A stretch of 64,000 bases of DNA from an uncultured Mediterranea sp. (GTDB lineage: Bacteria; Bacteroidota; Bacteroidia; Bacteroidales; Bacteroidaceae): positions 1 to 64,000 of the forward strand of contig NZ_CABUOL010000003.1 in the NCBI RefSeq assembly GCF_902493215.1, in the 5' to 3' direction. The notes beneath the pieces were generated by a model. That model searched no databases. It was not told the origin of the DNA and worked only from the letters and a program-made list of their open reading frames with translations. This document shows positions 35,864-44,956 of the stretch, in pieces. Position 1 is the first letter of the stretch. Each line of letters opens with the position of its first letter. Made by a program: the position numbers and the translations under genes.

Positions 35864-37045
35864 ATGGCAGAATCGAACTTTGTAGACTATGTAAAGATAT
35901 ACTGCCGCTCGGGCAAGGGCGGCCGAGGTTCCACACACATGCGCCGCGCCAAATACGTGCCCAACGGAGGGCCTGACGGTGGCGACGGCGGACGCGGGGG
36001 GCACGTCATCCTGCGCGGCAACCGCAACTATTGGACCCTGCTCCACCTGCGCTACGACCGCCACATCATGGCCGGTCACGGCGAAAGCGGCTCCAAGAAC
36101 CGCAGCTTCGGCAAGGACGGCGAGGACAAGGTCATCGAGGTGCCCTGCGGCACGGTGGTCTACAACGCCGAGACGGGCGAGTACATCTGCGACGTCACCG
36201 AGCACGGACAGGAAGTGATCCTGCTGAAGGGAGGACGCGGCGGACTGGGCAACTGGCACTTCAAGACGGCCACCCGTCAGGCTCCGCGCTTCGCACAACC
36301 CGGCGAGCCGATGCAGGAGATGACCGTCATCATGGAGCTGAAGCTGCTGGCCGACGTCGGACTGGTGGGCTTCCCAAATGCAGGCAAGTCGACCTTACTC
36401 TCGGCTGTATCATCAGCCAAGCCGAAGATAGCCAACTATCCGTTCACGACGATGGAACCCAACCTGGGCATCGTGTCCTACCGTGAAGGCAAGTCGTTCG
36501 TCATGGCCGATATCCCCGGCATCATCGAAGGAGCCAGCGAAGGCCGCGGACTGGGTCTGCGCTTCCTGCGCCACATCGAACGCAACTCGCTGCTGCTCTT
36601 CATGGTGCCCGCCGACAGCGATGACATCACCAAGGAATACAACATCCTGCTGAACGAACTCCGCAACTTCAACCCAGAAATGCTGGACAAGCAGCGCGTG
36701 CTGGCCATCACCAAGTGCGACATGCTGGACCAGGAACTGATGGACGAGATAGAACCCACCCTGCCTCAGGACGTGCCCCACGTGTTCATCTCAGCCATCT
36801 CGGGCCTCGGCATCAACGTGCTGAAGGACATCCTGTGGGAGGAACTGAACAAGGAGAGCAACAAGATTGAGGGCAAGATAGAAAGCATCGCCCACCGCCC
36901 CAAGGACATGAGCCACCTGAAGGAGGAGCTGGCCGACGAAGGCGAAGACGAGGACCTCAGCATCGAATATGTAGACGAGGACGACATCGAAGACCTCGAA
37001 GACTTTGAATACGAGGAAGAGGACTGGGAGGACGACAAGCAATGA
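35864..37045 (+). CDS. obgE: Obg-family GTPase (ribosome assembly)
   Basis: This 393-residue GTPase has the N-terminal glycine-rich Obg fold (about 1-160, FVDYVKIYCRSGKGGRGSTHM). A G domain with GFPNAGKST (G1), DIPGIIEGASEGRGLG (G3), TKCDML (G4) and SAISG (G5) follows. The acidic C-terminal tail is about 45 residues long and rich in D and E, as in other Bacteroidota Obg proteins. It takes part in 50S ribosome maturation. It overlaps the next gene by 4 bp. Confidence 0.97.
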   Translation: MAESNFVDYVKIYCRSGKGGRGSTHMRRAKYVPNGGPDGGDGGRGGHVILRGNRNYWTLLHLRYDRHIMAGHGESGSKNRSFGKDGEDKVIEVPCGTVVYNAETGEYICDVTEHGQEVILLKGGRGGLGNWHFKTATRQAPRFAQPGEPMQEMTVIMELKLLADVGLVGFPNAGKSTLLSAVSSAKPKIANYPFTTMEPNLGIVSYREGKSFVMADIPGIIEGASEGRGLGLRFLRHIERNSLLLFMVPADSDDITKEYNILLNELRNFNPEMLDKQRVLAITKCDMLDQELMDEIEPTLPQDVPHVFISAISGLGINVLKDILWEELNKESNKIEGKIESIAHRPKDMSHLKEELADEGEDEDLSIEYVDEDDIEDLEDFEYEEEDWEDDKQ

Positions 37046-37854
37046 GCCGCCTCAGCCCCGACAAACGAATGTTGGAGTATGCATTAAACGATGCATGCTC
37101 CGACATTTTTGCTTTCAGCACCACCCGTCACGGTGGCGTCAGCACGGGCACCTATGCCTCGTTGAACTGCACGCCCTACACAGGCGACCCGGCCGAGAAC
37201 GTCCTCCGCAACCAGGAACTGCTTCTGGAAGCCTTGCCGCAACGCCCGCAGGAGCTCGTCATCCCCTGGCAGACGCACGGCACGGCCTCCCTCGTCATCG
37301 ACACCGACTACCTGCAAGCCGACCCTCAGACACGCCACGAGCGCCTGCAAGGCATCGACGCCCTCATCACCCGCGAGCGGGGTATCTGCCTCTGCATCTC
37401 GACGGCCGACTGCATCCCTATTCTATTGTATGACCAAAGGCACCGCGCCATCGCCGCCGTCCATGCCGGCTGGCGGGGAACGGTGAGCCGCATCGTTCGG
37501 CACACGTTGGAGCGGATGCAAACGCTCTACGGCACAGAGGGCAAAGACGTGCAGGCTGTCATCGGCCCAGGCATTTCGCTCGCCGCCTTCGAAGTGGGCG
37601 AAGAGGTGTACGAAGCCTTCCGCGCCGCCGACTTCCCGATGCCCTACATCGCCGAATGGCACAACGATACCCACAAGCATCACATAGACCTGTGGGCCGC
37701 CAACCAGCTGCAACTGCTGGACTTCGGTCTGCCCGACACGCAGATAGAGACCGCCGGCATCTGTACCTACACCCGCCACGAAGACTTCTTCTCTGCCCGC
37801 AGGCTGGGAATCAAGTCGGGCAGGATGCTGTCGGGAATCATGATTAACCCCTAA
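37042..37854 (+). CDS. pgeF: PgeF/YfiH-type polyphenol oxidase-fold (LACC1-like) purine nucleoside enzyme
   Basis: This 270-residue protein of the YfiH/LACC1 family carries the three conserved ligand regions: QTHGT (about residue 75), STADCIPI (about 119) and VHAGWRGT (about 141). Members act on purine nucleosides (phosphorylase or deaminase activity) or as peptidoglycan-editing factors, depending on the study. It starts 4 bp inside obgE, so it is translationally coupled. The gene symbol is by family name. Confidence 0.9.
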   Translation: MSRLSPDKRMLEYALNDACSDIFAFSTTRHGGVSTGTYASLNCTPYTGDPAENVLRNQELLLEALPQRPQELVIPWQTHGTASLVIDTDYLQADPQTRHERLQGIDALITRERGICLCISTADCIPILLYDQRHRAIAAVHAGWRGTVSRIVRHTLERMQTLYGTEGKDVQAVIGPGISLAAFEVGEEVYEAFRAADFPMPYIAEWHNDTHKHHIDLWAANQLQLLDFGLPDTQIETAGICTYTRHEDFFSARRLGIKSGRMLSGIMINP

Positions 37855-37861
37855 CAACCCT

Positions 37862-38536
37862 ATGATTATGTACAACCTCACCGTATCCGAAGAACTGAAA
37901 TCGCGCTGCCCCGAATACTGCGGAGCAGCCGTCTATGCCGAAGTGACCAATACGCCTCATAGCGAAGGCCTTTGGCAGGAAATAAACGCCTTCACCGAAG
38001 AACTGCGTGCCGCCGACAGCACCGAAGGCATCAAGCACCAGCCCGCCATTGCCGCCACCCGCGAAGCCTACAAACGCTGCGGTAAGGACCCTAGCCGTTA
38101 CCGTCCCTCTGCCGAAGCTCTGCGCCGGCGTCTGCTCCGCGGATTGGAGCTGTATCAGATTGATACGCTGGTGGACCTCATCAACCTCGTCTCCCTGCGT
38201 ACGGGCTACAGCATCGGCGGTTTCGATGCCGACAAGATACAGGGCACCGACCTCTGCCTGGGTATCGGCCGGGCCGAAGAACCGTTCGAGGGCATCGGCC
38301 GCGGTGTGCTCAACATCGAAGGCCTGCCCGTCTTCCGCGACGCCGTGGGCGGTATCGGTACCCCTACCAGCGACAACGAACGTACCAAGATGGACGTCGG
38401 TACCCGCCACATTCTGGCCATCATCAACGGCTACGACGGCGACACCACCCGTCTGCAACAGGCTGCCGAAATGACACAGGAACTTTTAAGGAAATATGCC
38501 TCATCCGACGGAGGAAACATTCATTACTTCGAATGA
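37862..38536 (+). CDS. B3/B4 tRNA-binding-domain protein (PheT-like editing domain)
   Basis: This 224-residue protein consists of a B3/B4 domain like the editing module of phenylalanyl-tRNA synthetase beta. Recognisable parts are IKHQPAIAATREAYKRCGKDPSRYRPSAEAL and the core SLRTGYSIGGFDADKIQG. Stand-alone copies may clear mischarged tRNA or free amino acids; the role is not settled. It is flanked closely by pgeF and, with a 4-bp ATGA overlap, the M23 peptidase gene. Confidence 0.9.
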   Translation: MIMYNLTVSEELKSRCPEYCGAAVYAEVTNTPHSEGLWQEINAFTEELRAADSTEGIKHQPAIAATREAYKRCGKDPSRYRPSAEALRRRLLRGLELYQIDTLVDLINLVSLRTGYSIGGFDADKIQGTDLCLGIGRAEEPFEGIGRGVLNIEGLPVFRDAVGGIGTPTSDNERTKMDVGTRHILAIINGYDGDTTRLQQAAEMTQELLRKYASSDGGNIHYFE

Positions 38537-39165
38537 AAACAGTGTTATTCCTCCTCATCTGTCTTCTGCTCCCTCTACAGATACAGGGCCAGCAGAAGAC
38601 AGGCACCTTCTCCAACATGGAGGTGAACCACATCCGAGTGGCTACACCGGGACTGTTCGACAAGAGTAAAACCATCCTGCTGCACCTCGACAGCCTGGGG
38701 CAAAAGGACTATTGCTTCCCCCTGCCCGGCGGCAAAGTTATCTCGCCCTATGGACGGGGCGGCGGGCGGCATACAGGTATCGACATCAAGACGCGGGCCA
38801 ACGACACCATCCGCAGTGCCTTCGCCGGCGTGGTACGCATGTCGAAACCCTACAGTGCCTACGGCAATGTCATTGTGGTACGCCATCCCTCCGGCCTGGA
38901 GACCGTCTACAGCCACAACTCCAAAAACCTGGTGCAAAGCGGCGACACGGTAAAGGCCGGGCAGGCCATCGCTCTGACAGGCCGTACAGGACGAGCCACT
39001 ACCGAGCACCTGCACTTCGAAACACGCATCAACGGCCAGCACTTCAACCCCAACATTCTCTTCAACATGAAGGAAGAAAGCCTGCGGCACGAGTGCATCC
39101 GCTGCACCAAGAATGCAAACGGCATCGTCGTCAAGCCGGTGTTGAAAAATAACAGTACGAAGTGA
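38533..39165 (+). CDS. Secreted M23-family peptidase (LytM-type)
   Basis: This 210-residue protein has a signal ending near QIQGQ. An M23 domain (about 70-180) carries the zinc motif HTGID (HxxxD), an invariant His in YSHN, and the paired HLHFE. M23 enzymes cut peptidoglycan crosslinks. Its start codon overlaps the stop of the B3/B4 gene. All catalytic ligands appear present, so it should be active. Confidence 0.9.
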   Translation: MKTVLFLLICLLLPLQIQGQQKTGTFSNMEVNHIRVATPGLFDKSKTILLHLDSLGQKDYCFPLPGGKVISPYGRGGGRHTGIDIKTRANDTIRSAFAGVVRMSKPYSAYGNVIVVRHPSGLETVYSHNSKNLVQSGDTVKAGQAIALTGRTGRATTEHLHFETRINGQHFNPNILFNMKEESLRHECIRCTKNANGIVVKPVLKNNSTK

Positions 39166-39187
39166 CACGGTTTTCCAAACGTTTCAC

Positions 39188-39195
39188 TACCTTTG
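39188..39195 (+). promoter_or_regulatory. Putative -7 box of phoH
   Basis: TACCTTTG matches the -7 consensus, 34 bp upstream of the phoH start codon. Confidence 0.5.
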
Positions 39196-39228
39196 CAAGG
39201 CATTTCAATGAACAATTAAAACATATCA

Positions 39229-40197
39229 ATGATAGAAAAACTGATTGTCCTCGAAGATATCGACCCGGTCATCTTTTACGGCGTAAACAACGCCAACATG
39301 CAGCTGATCAAGGCCCTTTACCCCAAATTGCGCATCGTGGCACGCGGTAACGTCATCAAGGTGCTGGGCGATGAAGAAGAAATGTGTGCCTTCGAAGAAA
39401 ACATCATCAAACTGGAGAAGCACTGTGCCGAATACAACTCGCTGAAGGAAGAAGCCATCATCGACATCATCAAAGGCAATGCTCCGCAAGCGGAAAAGAG
39501 CGGCAACGTCATCGTGTTCAGTGTGACGGGCAAGCCCATCATTCCCCGAAGCGAGAACCAACAGAAGCTGGTGGATGCCTTCCACAAGAACGACATGGTA
39601 TTTGCCATCGGCCCGGCCGGATCGGGCAAGACCTACACCGCCATCGCCCTGGCCGTGCGTGCCCTGAAGAACAAGGGAATCAAGAAAATCATCCTCAGCC
39701 GCCCCGCCGTGGAGGCAGGCGAGAAGCTCGGCTTCCTGCCCGGCGACATGAAAGACAAGATAGACCCGTACCTGCAACCGCTCTACGACGCCTTGCAGGA
39801 CATGATACCCGCCGCCAAGCTGAAGGAATACATGGAACTGAACATTATCCAGATAGCTCCGCTGGCCTTCATGCGCGGACGTACACTGAACGATGCTGTC
39901 GTCATCCTCGACGAAGCTCAGAACACTACGACTGCCCAAATCAAGATGTTCCTCACCCGTATGGGCATGAACACCAAGATGATTGTGACGGGCGACATGA
40001 CGCAGATCGACCTCCCCTCCTCGCAGACTTCCGGCCTCGTACAGGCCCTGAAGATACTGAAAGGTGTAAAGGGTATCAGCTTCATTGAGCTGAACAAAAA
40101 GGATATTGTGCGACACAAATTAGTTACTCAAATTGTAGAAGCGTACGAAAAATTTGAGAAAGAACAGAAAGAGAAAAGAAAGGAGGAAAAGATATGA
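39229..40197 (+). CDS. phoH: PhoH-family ATPase
   Basis: This 322-residue RNA-metabolism ATPase has the Walker A loop GPAGSGKTYTA (about residue 128), the Walker B sequence VVILDEAQNTT (about 224), and IVTGDMTQIDLP characteristic of PhoH. The last 17 bases hold an AGGAGG Shine-Dalgarno at 40181-40186 that serves the GIY-YIG gene, whose ATG overlaps the phoH stop by ATGA. Confidence 0.95.
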   Translation: MIEKLIVLEDIDPVIFYGVNNANMQLIKALYPKLRIVARGNVIKVLGDEEEMCAFEENIIKLEKHCAEYNSLKEEAIIDIIKGNAPQAEKSGNVIVFSVTGKPIIPRSENQQKLVDAFHKNDMVFAIGPAGSGKTYTAIALAVRALKNKGIKKIILSRPAVEAGEKLGFLPGDMKDKIDPYLQPLYDALQDMIPAAKLKEYMELNIIQIAPLAFMRGRTLNDAVVILDEAQNTTTAQIKMFLTRMGMNTKMIVTGDMTQIDLPSSQTSGLVQALKILKGVKGISFIELNKKDIVRHKLVTQIVEAYEKFEKEQKEKRKEEKI

Positions 40198-40634
40198 AGC
40201 GATGCTTTTCTTTTCTAAAAAATTATTTAGCTACTAACAGATTACAATATATAAAAGGACCTTTATCTATTTTTGAACAAGACAATGATGATATCAATCA
40301 AATAGATAATTTTCCTGCTATTTATTTTTTTGTTAGTAGAAAACAACATTTCATTTTACCAACAGGAACTTCTCCCATAATTTATATTGGTAAATCTGAC
40401 AAATTAAGAACAAGGTTATTACAACATATTAATCATTATCGTAATGATGACCCTAAAAACTATTGGTCTTACAGCAGATATAATTACATGCGAATGGAGG
40501 GAGGAACAGAGCTTTATTATTTACGAGTTCAAGGAAAAGAAAATTCTAAAGCATTGGAAAGTAAAGTTTTAGAAAATTATTATGATAAATATAAAGCATT
40601 GCCTGTAGGAAATGGAGCTTTCTCTTATAGATAA
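40194..40634 (+). CDS. AT-rich small protein with a GIY-YIG nuclease-like domain
   Basis: This 146-residue protein has a GIY-YIG core (about 42-85): AIYFFVSRKQ, then PIIYIGKSDKLRTRLLQHI, which matches the GIY and YIG beta strands and the following Arg-containing helix. A conserved Glu and Asn late in the chain (ESKVLENYY) could complete the active site. Base composition is far more AT-rich than both neighbours. It is inserted between phoH and purC, with the start overlapping phoH by 4 bp and a perfect AGGAGG upstream. Transfer is inferred; the biological role is unknown. Confidence 0.75.
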   Translation: MKRCFSFLKNYLATNRLQYIKGPLSIFEQDNDDINQIDNFPAIYFFVSRKQHFILPTGTSPIIYIGKSDKLRTRLLQHINHYRNDDPKNYWSYSRYNYMRMEGGTELYYLRVQGKENSKALESKVLENYYDKYKALPVGNGAFSYR

Positions 40635-40657
40635 CTATGTATTAAAATGATATAATT

Positions 40658-41605
40658 ATGAAACAAGCGTTAACTAAAACTGATTTCAACTTTCCGGGAC
40701 AGAAGAGTGTCTATCACGGAAAAGTACGTGACGTGTACAACATCAACGGCGAAAAGCTCGTCATGGTAGCAACCGACCGTATCTCGGCCTTCGACGTCAT
40801 CCTGCCGAAAGGTATCCCCTTCAAGGGCCAGATGCTGAACCAGATTGCCGCCAAGTTCCTCGATGCCACGACCGACATCTGCCCCAACTGGAAGCTGGCT
40901 ACACCCGACCCGATGGTAACCGTCGGCGTAATGTGCGAAGGTTTCCCTGTAGAAATGATTGTTCGCGGTTACCTCTGCGGCTCGGCCTGGCGTGCTTACA
41001 AGAGCGGTGTGCGTGAAATCTGCGGCGTACGTCTGCCCGAAGGAATGAAAGAGAACCAGAAGTTCCCCGAACCTATCATCACCCCGACGACCAAAGCCGA
41101 AATCGGTGAACACGACGCCGACATCTCCAAGGAGGAAATCCTGGCCAAGGGTCTGGCTACTCCCGAAGAATATGCCCTGCTGGAGAAATATACACTGGCC
41201 CTCTTCAAGCGCGGTACAGAAATTGCTGCCGAGCGTGGCCTCATCCTGGTAGATACGAAATATGAATTCGGAAAACACAACGGCCAGATCTATTTGATGG
41301 ACGAAATCCATACACCAGACTCCAGCCGCTACTTCTACAGCGAAGGCTACGAAGAGCGTTTCGAGAAAGGCGAACCCCAAAAGCAGCTCTCCAAAGAATT
41401 CGTACGCGAATGGCTGATGGACAACGGCTTCCAGGGCAAGGAAGGCCAACAGGTTCCCGAGATGACCGACGAAATCGTGACCTCTATCAGCGAACGCTAC
41501 ATCGAACTGTACGAACACATCACCGGCGAGAAATTCGTTCGCGAAGCTGCTGAAGACATTGCTGCCCGTATCGAAAAGAACGTAACGGAATACCTGAGCA
41601 AGTAA
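40658..41605 (+). CDS. purC: SAICAR synthase (phosphoribosylaminoimidazole-succinocarboxamide synthase)
   Basis: This 315-residue purine-biosynthesis enzyme joins aspartate to CAIR. SAICAR synthase signatures include VYHGKVRDVYNINGEKLVMVATDRISAFD and IVRGYLCGSAWRAYKSG. It is longer than the 240-residue bacterial type, as is common in Bacteroidota. It is followed by a terminator (41649-41710) derived from the CGGATTAC family. Confidence 0.96.
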   Translation: MKQALTKTDFNFPGQKSVYHGKVRDVYNINGEKLVMVATDRISAFDVILPKGIPFKGQMLNQIAAKFLDATTDICPNWKLATPDPMVTVGVMCEGFPVEMIVRGYLCGSAWRAYKSGVREICGVRLPEGMKENQKFPEPIITPTTKAEIGEHDADISKEEILAKGLATPEEYALLEKYTLALFKRGTEIAAERGLILVDTKYEFGKHNGQIYLMDEIHTPDSSRYFYSEGYEERFEKGEPQKQLSKEFVREWLMDNGFQGKEGQQVPEMTDEIVTSISERYIELYEHITGEKFVREAAEDIAARIEKNVTEYLSK

Positions 41606-41648
41606 CACAAGCAGTCTGGAAGCGTACCTGCTTCTGACACATATTACG

Positions 41649-41709
41649 CGGATTACGCGGAATGACACGGATTACGATAATCCGCATTCCACGTAATCCG
41701 TATTTTTTT
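41649..41709 (+). terminator. Intrinsic terminator after purC built from the CGGATTAC repeat (copy 3)
   Basis: CGGATTACGCGGAATG (41649-41664) pairs with CATTCCACGTAATCCG (41685-41700) with one mismatch, around the inner perfect palindrome CGGATTACGATAATCCG (41668-41684). A run of eight Ts follows. The rest of the gap to 41890 (about 180 bp) contains the ubiE -7 box and no gene. Confidence 0.85.
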
Positions 41710-41862
41710 TGGATTCCCCAACCACTATATAACACAGCATCCTGCAGTTGAATTATCAACCTGATTTACTTGCCACAAACTTATGATACCCTCAAAAATA
41801 AGGGAATAGAAGGATATGTTGGAAAATATACCATAAGATGCACACGGAACTACTTATTTTCT

Positions 41863-41870
41863 TAACTTTG
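41863..41870 (+). promoter_or_regulatory. Putative -7 box of menG/ubiE operon
   Basis: TAACTTTG matches TAnnTTTG, 21 bp upstream of the ubiE start. Confidence 0.5.
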
Positions 41871-41890
41871 CGCAAGAATATACCCCAATT

Positions 41891-42628
41891 ATGGATTATC
41901 CACAAGAACATATCAAACCATACGGTGAAGAAGGGACGAAAGCTGTACAGGTAGAGCGCATGTTCAACCACATCGCTCCTACGTACGACCAGCTGAACCA
42001 TACCCTCTCGATGGGTATCGACCGAAGCTGGCGCAAGAAGGCTATCCGTACGCTTCGCCCTTACAGCCCCCAACGCATGCTGGACATAGCTACCGGTACC
42101 GGAGACTTTGCCATCCTGGCCTGTCGCGAACTGCAGCCGCAGTCGCTTGTCGGTGCCGACATTTCGGAAGGCATGATGGAAGTGGGCCGTGAAAAGGTAC
42201 GTCAGGCAGGTCTTGCAGATACGATATCTTTCGCCCGCGAAGACTGTACGGCGCTTTCTTTTGCCGATGCCACGTTCGATGCAGTGACCGTCGCTTTCGG
42301 TGTCCGCAACTTCGAACATCTGGATACGGCACTCGGCGAAATGTGCCGCGTACTCCGTCCCGAGGGACATCTGGTCATCCTCGAACTGTCTACGCCCGAC
42401 CGTTTTCCCATGAAGCAGCTCTTCACCCTCTATTCCAAAGTCGTGATGCCGGTTATCGGCAAACTGATATCCAAGGACAACAGTGCTTATACCTACCTTC
42501 CCGAAAGCATCCGTGCCTTTCCACAGGGAGAGGTGATGCAGCAGGCCATCCGGCAGGCCGGGTTCAGTCAGGTACGCTTCCGGCGACTGACATTCGGCAT
42601 CTGTACCCTTTATGTAGCAACCAAATAA
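41891..42628 (+). CDS. ubiE: Demethylmenaquinone methyltransferase (UbiE/MenG family)
   Basis: This 245-residue SAM-dependent methyltransferase performs the last step of menaquinone synthesis. Motif I ATGTGDFAIL, the family stretch FGVRNFEHLDTALGEMCRVLRPEGHLVILE and the C-terminal TFGICTLYVATK identify it. It has the usual length and is followed 15 bp later by aroE. Confidence 0.95.
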   Translation: MDYPQEHIKPYGEEGTKAVQVERMFNHIAPTYDQLNHTLSMGIDRSWRKKAIRTLRPYSPQRMLDIATGTGDFAILACRELQPQSLVGADISEGMMEVGREKVRQAGLADTISFAREDCTALSFADATFDAVTVAFGVRNFEHLDTALGEMCRVLRPEGHLVILELSTPDRFPMKQLFTLYSKVVMPVIGKLISKDNSAYTYLPESIRAFPQGEVMQQAIRQAGFSQVRFRRLTFGICTLYVATK

Positions 42629-42643
42629 ATCTACCTTTCAATT

Positions 42644-43390
42644 ATGGACAAATACGGTTTAATCGGCTATCCGCTGAAGCATTCGTTCTCCATCGGATAC
42701 TTCAACGAAAAATTTCAATCTGAAAACATCGATGCTGAATACGTGAACTTCGAAATTCCACGTATCGAAGATTTTATGGAAGTTATCGAAGAGAATCCCA
42801 ACCTTCGCGGCCTTAACGTAACCATTCCCTACAAGGAACAGGTCATCCCCTATCTGGACGAACTGGACAAGGATACCGCCAAGATAGGAGCCGTAAACGT
42901 CATCAAGATCATTCCACAGGCCAAAGGGAAAGTGAAACTGGTAGGTTATAATTCGGATATCATCGGCTTCACACGTTCCATCGAACCGTTGCTGCAACCT
43001 CATCATACGAAAGCCCTCATTTTGGGAACGGGAGGAGCTTCGAAAGCAGTTTTCCACGGATTGGCCAATCTGGGCATCCGCTCCACTTTCGTATCGCGTA
43101 CCAAGAAAAATGATGAGGTGCTGACCTATGCCGAACTGACACCTGCAATCATGCAGGAATATACCGTCATCGTGAACACTACCCCGCTGGGTATGTATCC
43201 CAAGGTCGATTTCTGCCCGGATATTCCCTACGACCAACTGACGCCGAAGCATCTGCTCTACGACCTGTTGTACAACCCCAGTGAAACGCTTTTCATGAAA
43301 AAGGGTATGGAACAGGGAGCTACCGTAAAGAACGGGCTGGAAATGCTGCTGCTTCAGGCATTTGCAGCATGGGAAATATGGAACCGATAA
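42644..43390 (+). CDS. aroE: Shikimate dehydrogenase
   Basis: This 248-residue enzyme reduces 3-dehydroshikimate with NADPH. Substrate-binding PLKHSFS and the catalytic Lys region NVTIPYKEQ are visible, as are LGTGGASKAV (nucleotide loop) and the final NGLEMLLLQA. The last two come where expected. Shikimate dehydrogenase lies directly in front of the RavA-like gene. Confidence 0.94.
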   Translation: MDKYGLIGYPLKHSFSIGYFNEKFQSENIDAEYVNFEIPRIEDFMEVIEENPNLRGLNVTIPYKEQVIPYLDELDKDTAKIGAVNVIKIIPQAKGKVKLVGYNSDIIGFTRSIEPLLQPHHTKALILGTGGASKAVFHGLANLGIRSTFVSRTKKNDEVLTYAELTPAIMQEYTVIVNTTPLGMYPKVDFCPDIPYDQLTPKHLLYDLLYNPSETLFMKKGMEQGATVKNGLEMLLLQAFAAWEIWNR

Positions 43391-43405
43391 GACAGTTTCT
43401 GTAAA

Positions 43406-44956
43406 GTGGTGGAACGGATACGGCAATTATTGGCTGAAATCAGCCGGGGAGTCTACGAGAAAGAGAATGAGATAGCCTTGTCTCTACTTGCTTCATTGGC
43501 AGGCGAAAGCATCCTGTTGCTTGGTCCTCCGGGAGTGGCCAAGTCGATGGTAGCCCGGCGGCTCAAGCTGGTATTCTCGGGGGCACGTGCATTCGAATAT
43601 CTGATGTCCCGTTTCTCTACTCCGGACGAGATATTCGGCCCGGTCAGTATCAGCCGGCTGAAAGAAGCAGACAAATACGAACGCATCGTCCAAGGTTACC
43701 TGCCTTCTGCCGACATCGTATTCCTGGATGAAATATGGAAAGCAGGACCTGCCATACAAAACACACTGCTGACTGCCATCAATGAAAAGGTGTTCCGCAA
43801 CGGGGAGAACGAACTGAGACTGCCCCTGAAACTGCTGGTCGGGGCAAGCAATGAGTTGCCTGCCCATGGCGAAGGGCTGGAAGCTCTTTGGGACCGTTTC
43901 CTGCTCCGCATCGTTTGCCACAGCATACAGGATGAAGCCATCTTTCACCGTATGCTGCTGGATGATACGGAACAGGACGAAGTAACCGTTGCCCCCCATC
44001 TGCAAATCACAGAAGAAGAATACGCGGCATGGCAACAACACATCCGAACCCTTCCCGTCCCTCCTTCTCTATTGGAATGTATTACAGACATACGCCGACA
44101 GTTGTCCAGCATGGAAATTCCGCAAAGCGATCTCCGGCGCAACATTTACGTCAGCGACCGCCGTTGGAAACACATCGTCAGACTGTTGAAAGCATCGGCT
44201 TTTCTGCATGACCGGACGGAAGTTCATACCGAAGACCTCTTGGTAATTTACCACTGTCTGTGGAACGAACCCGAAGAGTTGCCCGCTCTGCGCCAGCTTG
44301 TCATCCGCTCCCTTTTTGCCCGGCAAGAGAAACAGATCGCTTCCATTGCACAGACATTGAAGAGTAATCTGAAATCCTATTCTGCCTGTCAGGCATTGGA
44401 GAAAGCACGTCATAGCCGGAACCACCGGGATGATGACCTCCTGATTGTCGACCACTTCTACTTTCAACTCGAGAACCATGGTACCGGCCATACCTTCATC
44501 TTTCTGGCCGACTTTATGGGGATGAACAATCATCAGCCTCAGGACGCGCCACACATAGGTGTCATGTATACCGACCCGCTTCATCCCGAACGCACACTGA
44601 TCCGCACGTTTGCAGACAGCAGACAGATGAAAGCCAAAGACGCCAGACAAGTACGCCTCTACCGCGACGACCGTTATCTGTACATCGACGGTGTGCGTTA
44701 TGGTTTGCGCCGTCTCCGGCCGGGCGAGAAACAGTCCGTAGGCCAACCGTTGAAACCGGTTGCCGACCACGACTACGAAGCGGAACTGGAGGAAGCCAAC
44801 CACTCCATCAGCCAACTGGCTCACCAACTGTATACCAACCTGTTCCTTTGCGAAGCCGATAAAAAAGAAATCGAACAACACGTGGCAAACCTGCGCAAAC
44901 AAATTGCGTTTGCCCGACTGGATGCCCGCAAACTGCTGTACGGCGATGAGGCATGA
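43406..44956 (+). CDS. RavA-like MoxR AAA+ ATPase
   Basis: This 516-residue MoxR ATPase has Walker A GPPGVAKS (about residue 40) and Walker B IVFLDEIWKAGPA (about 105). The LLTAINEKVFRNGEN strand follows, then the sensor GASNELPA, and RavA-type triple-helical and LARA-like C-terminal regions are present. The most likely start is GTG at 43406 or 43409, because a stop precedes it at 43388 and no ATG is in frame nearby. Its 3' end overlaps the VWA gene by 11 bp. RavA with ViaA forms a chaperone-like pair; a similar role is inferred here. Confidence 0.86.
   Translation: MVERIRQLLAEISRGVYEKENEIALSLLASLAGESILLLGPPGVAKSMVARRLKLVFSGARAFEYLMSRFSTPDEIFGPVSISRLKEADKYERIVQGYLPSADIVFLDEIWKAGPAIQNTLLTAINEKVFRNGENELRLPLKLLVGASNELPAHGEGLEALWDRFLLRIVCHSIQDEAIFHRMLLDDTEQDEVTVAPHLQITEEEYAAWQQHIRTLPVPPSLLECITDIRRQLSSMEIPQSDLRRNIYVSDRRWKHIVRLLKASAFLHDRTEVHTEDLLVIYHCLWNEPEELPALRQLVIRSLFARQEKQIASIAQTLKSNLKSYSACQALEKARHSRNHRDDDLLIVDHFYFQLENHGTGHTFIFLADFMGMNNHQPQDAPHIGVMYTDPLHPERTLIRTFADSRQMKAKDARQVRLYRDDRYLYIDGVRYGLRRLRPGEKQSVGQPLKPVADHDYEAELEEANHSISQLAHQLYTNLFLCEADKKEIEQHVANLRKQIAFARLDARKLLYGDEA

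Noticed and set aside
44760..44945. Upstream extension of the VWA gene
   Set aside because: These 62 codons lie inside the RavA frame and encode no VWA-family sequence. ATG at 44946 gives a normal ViaA-like start.
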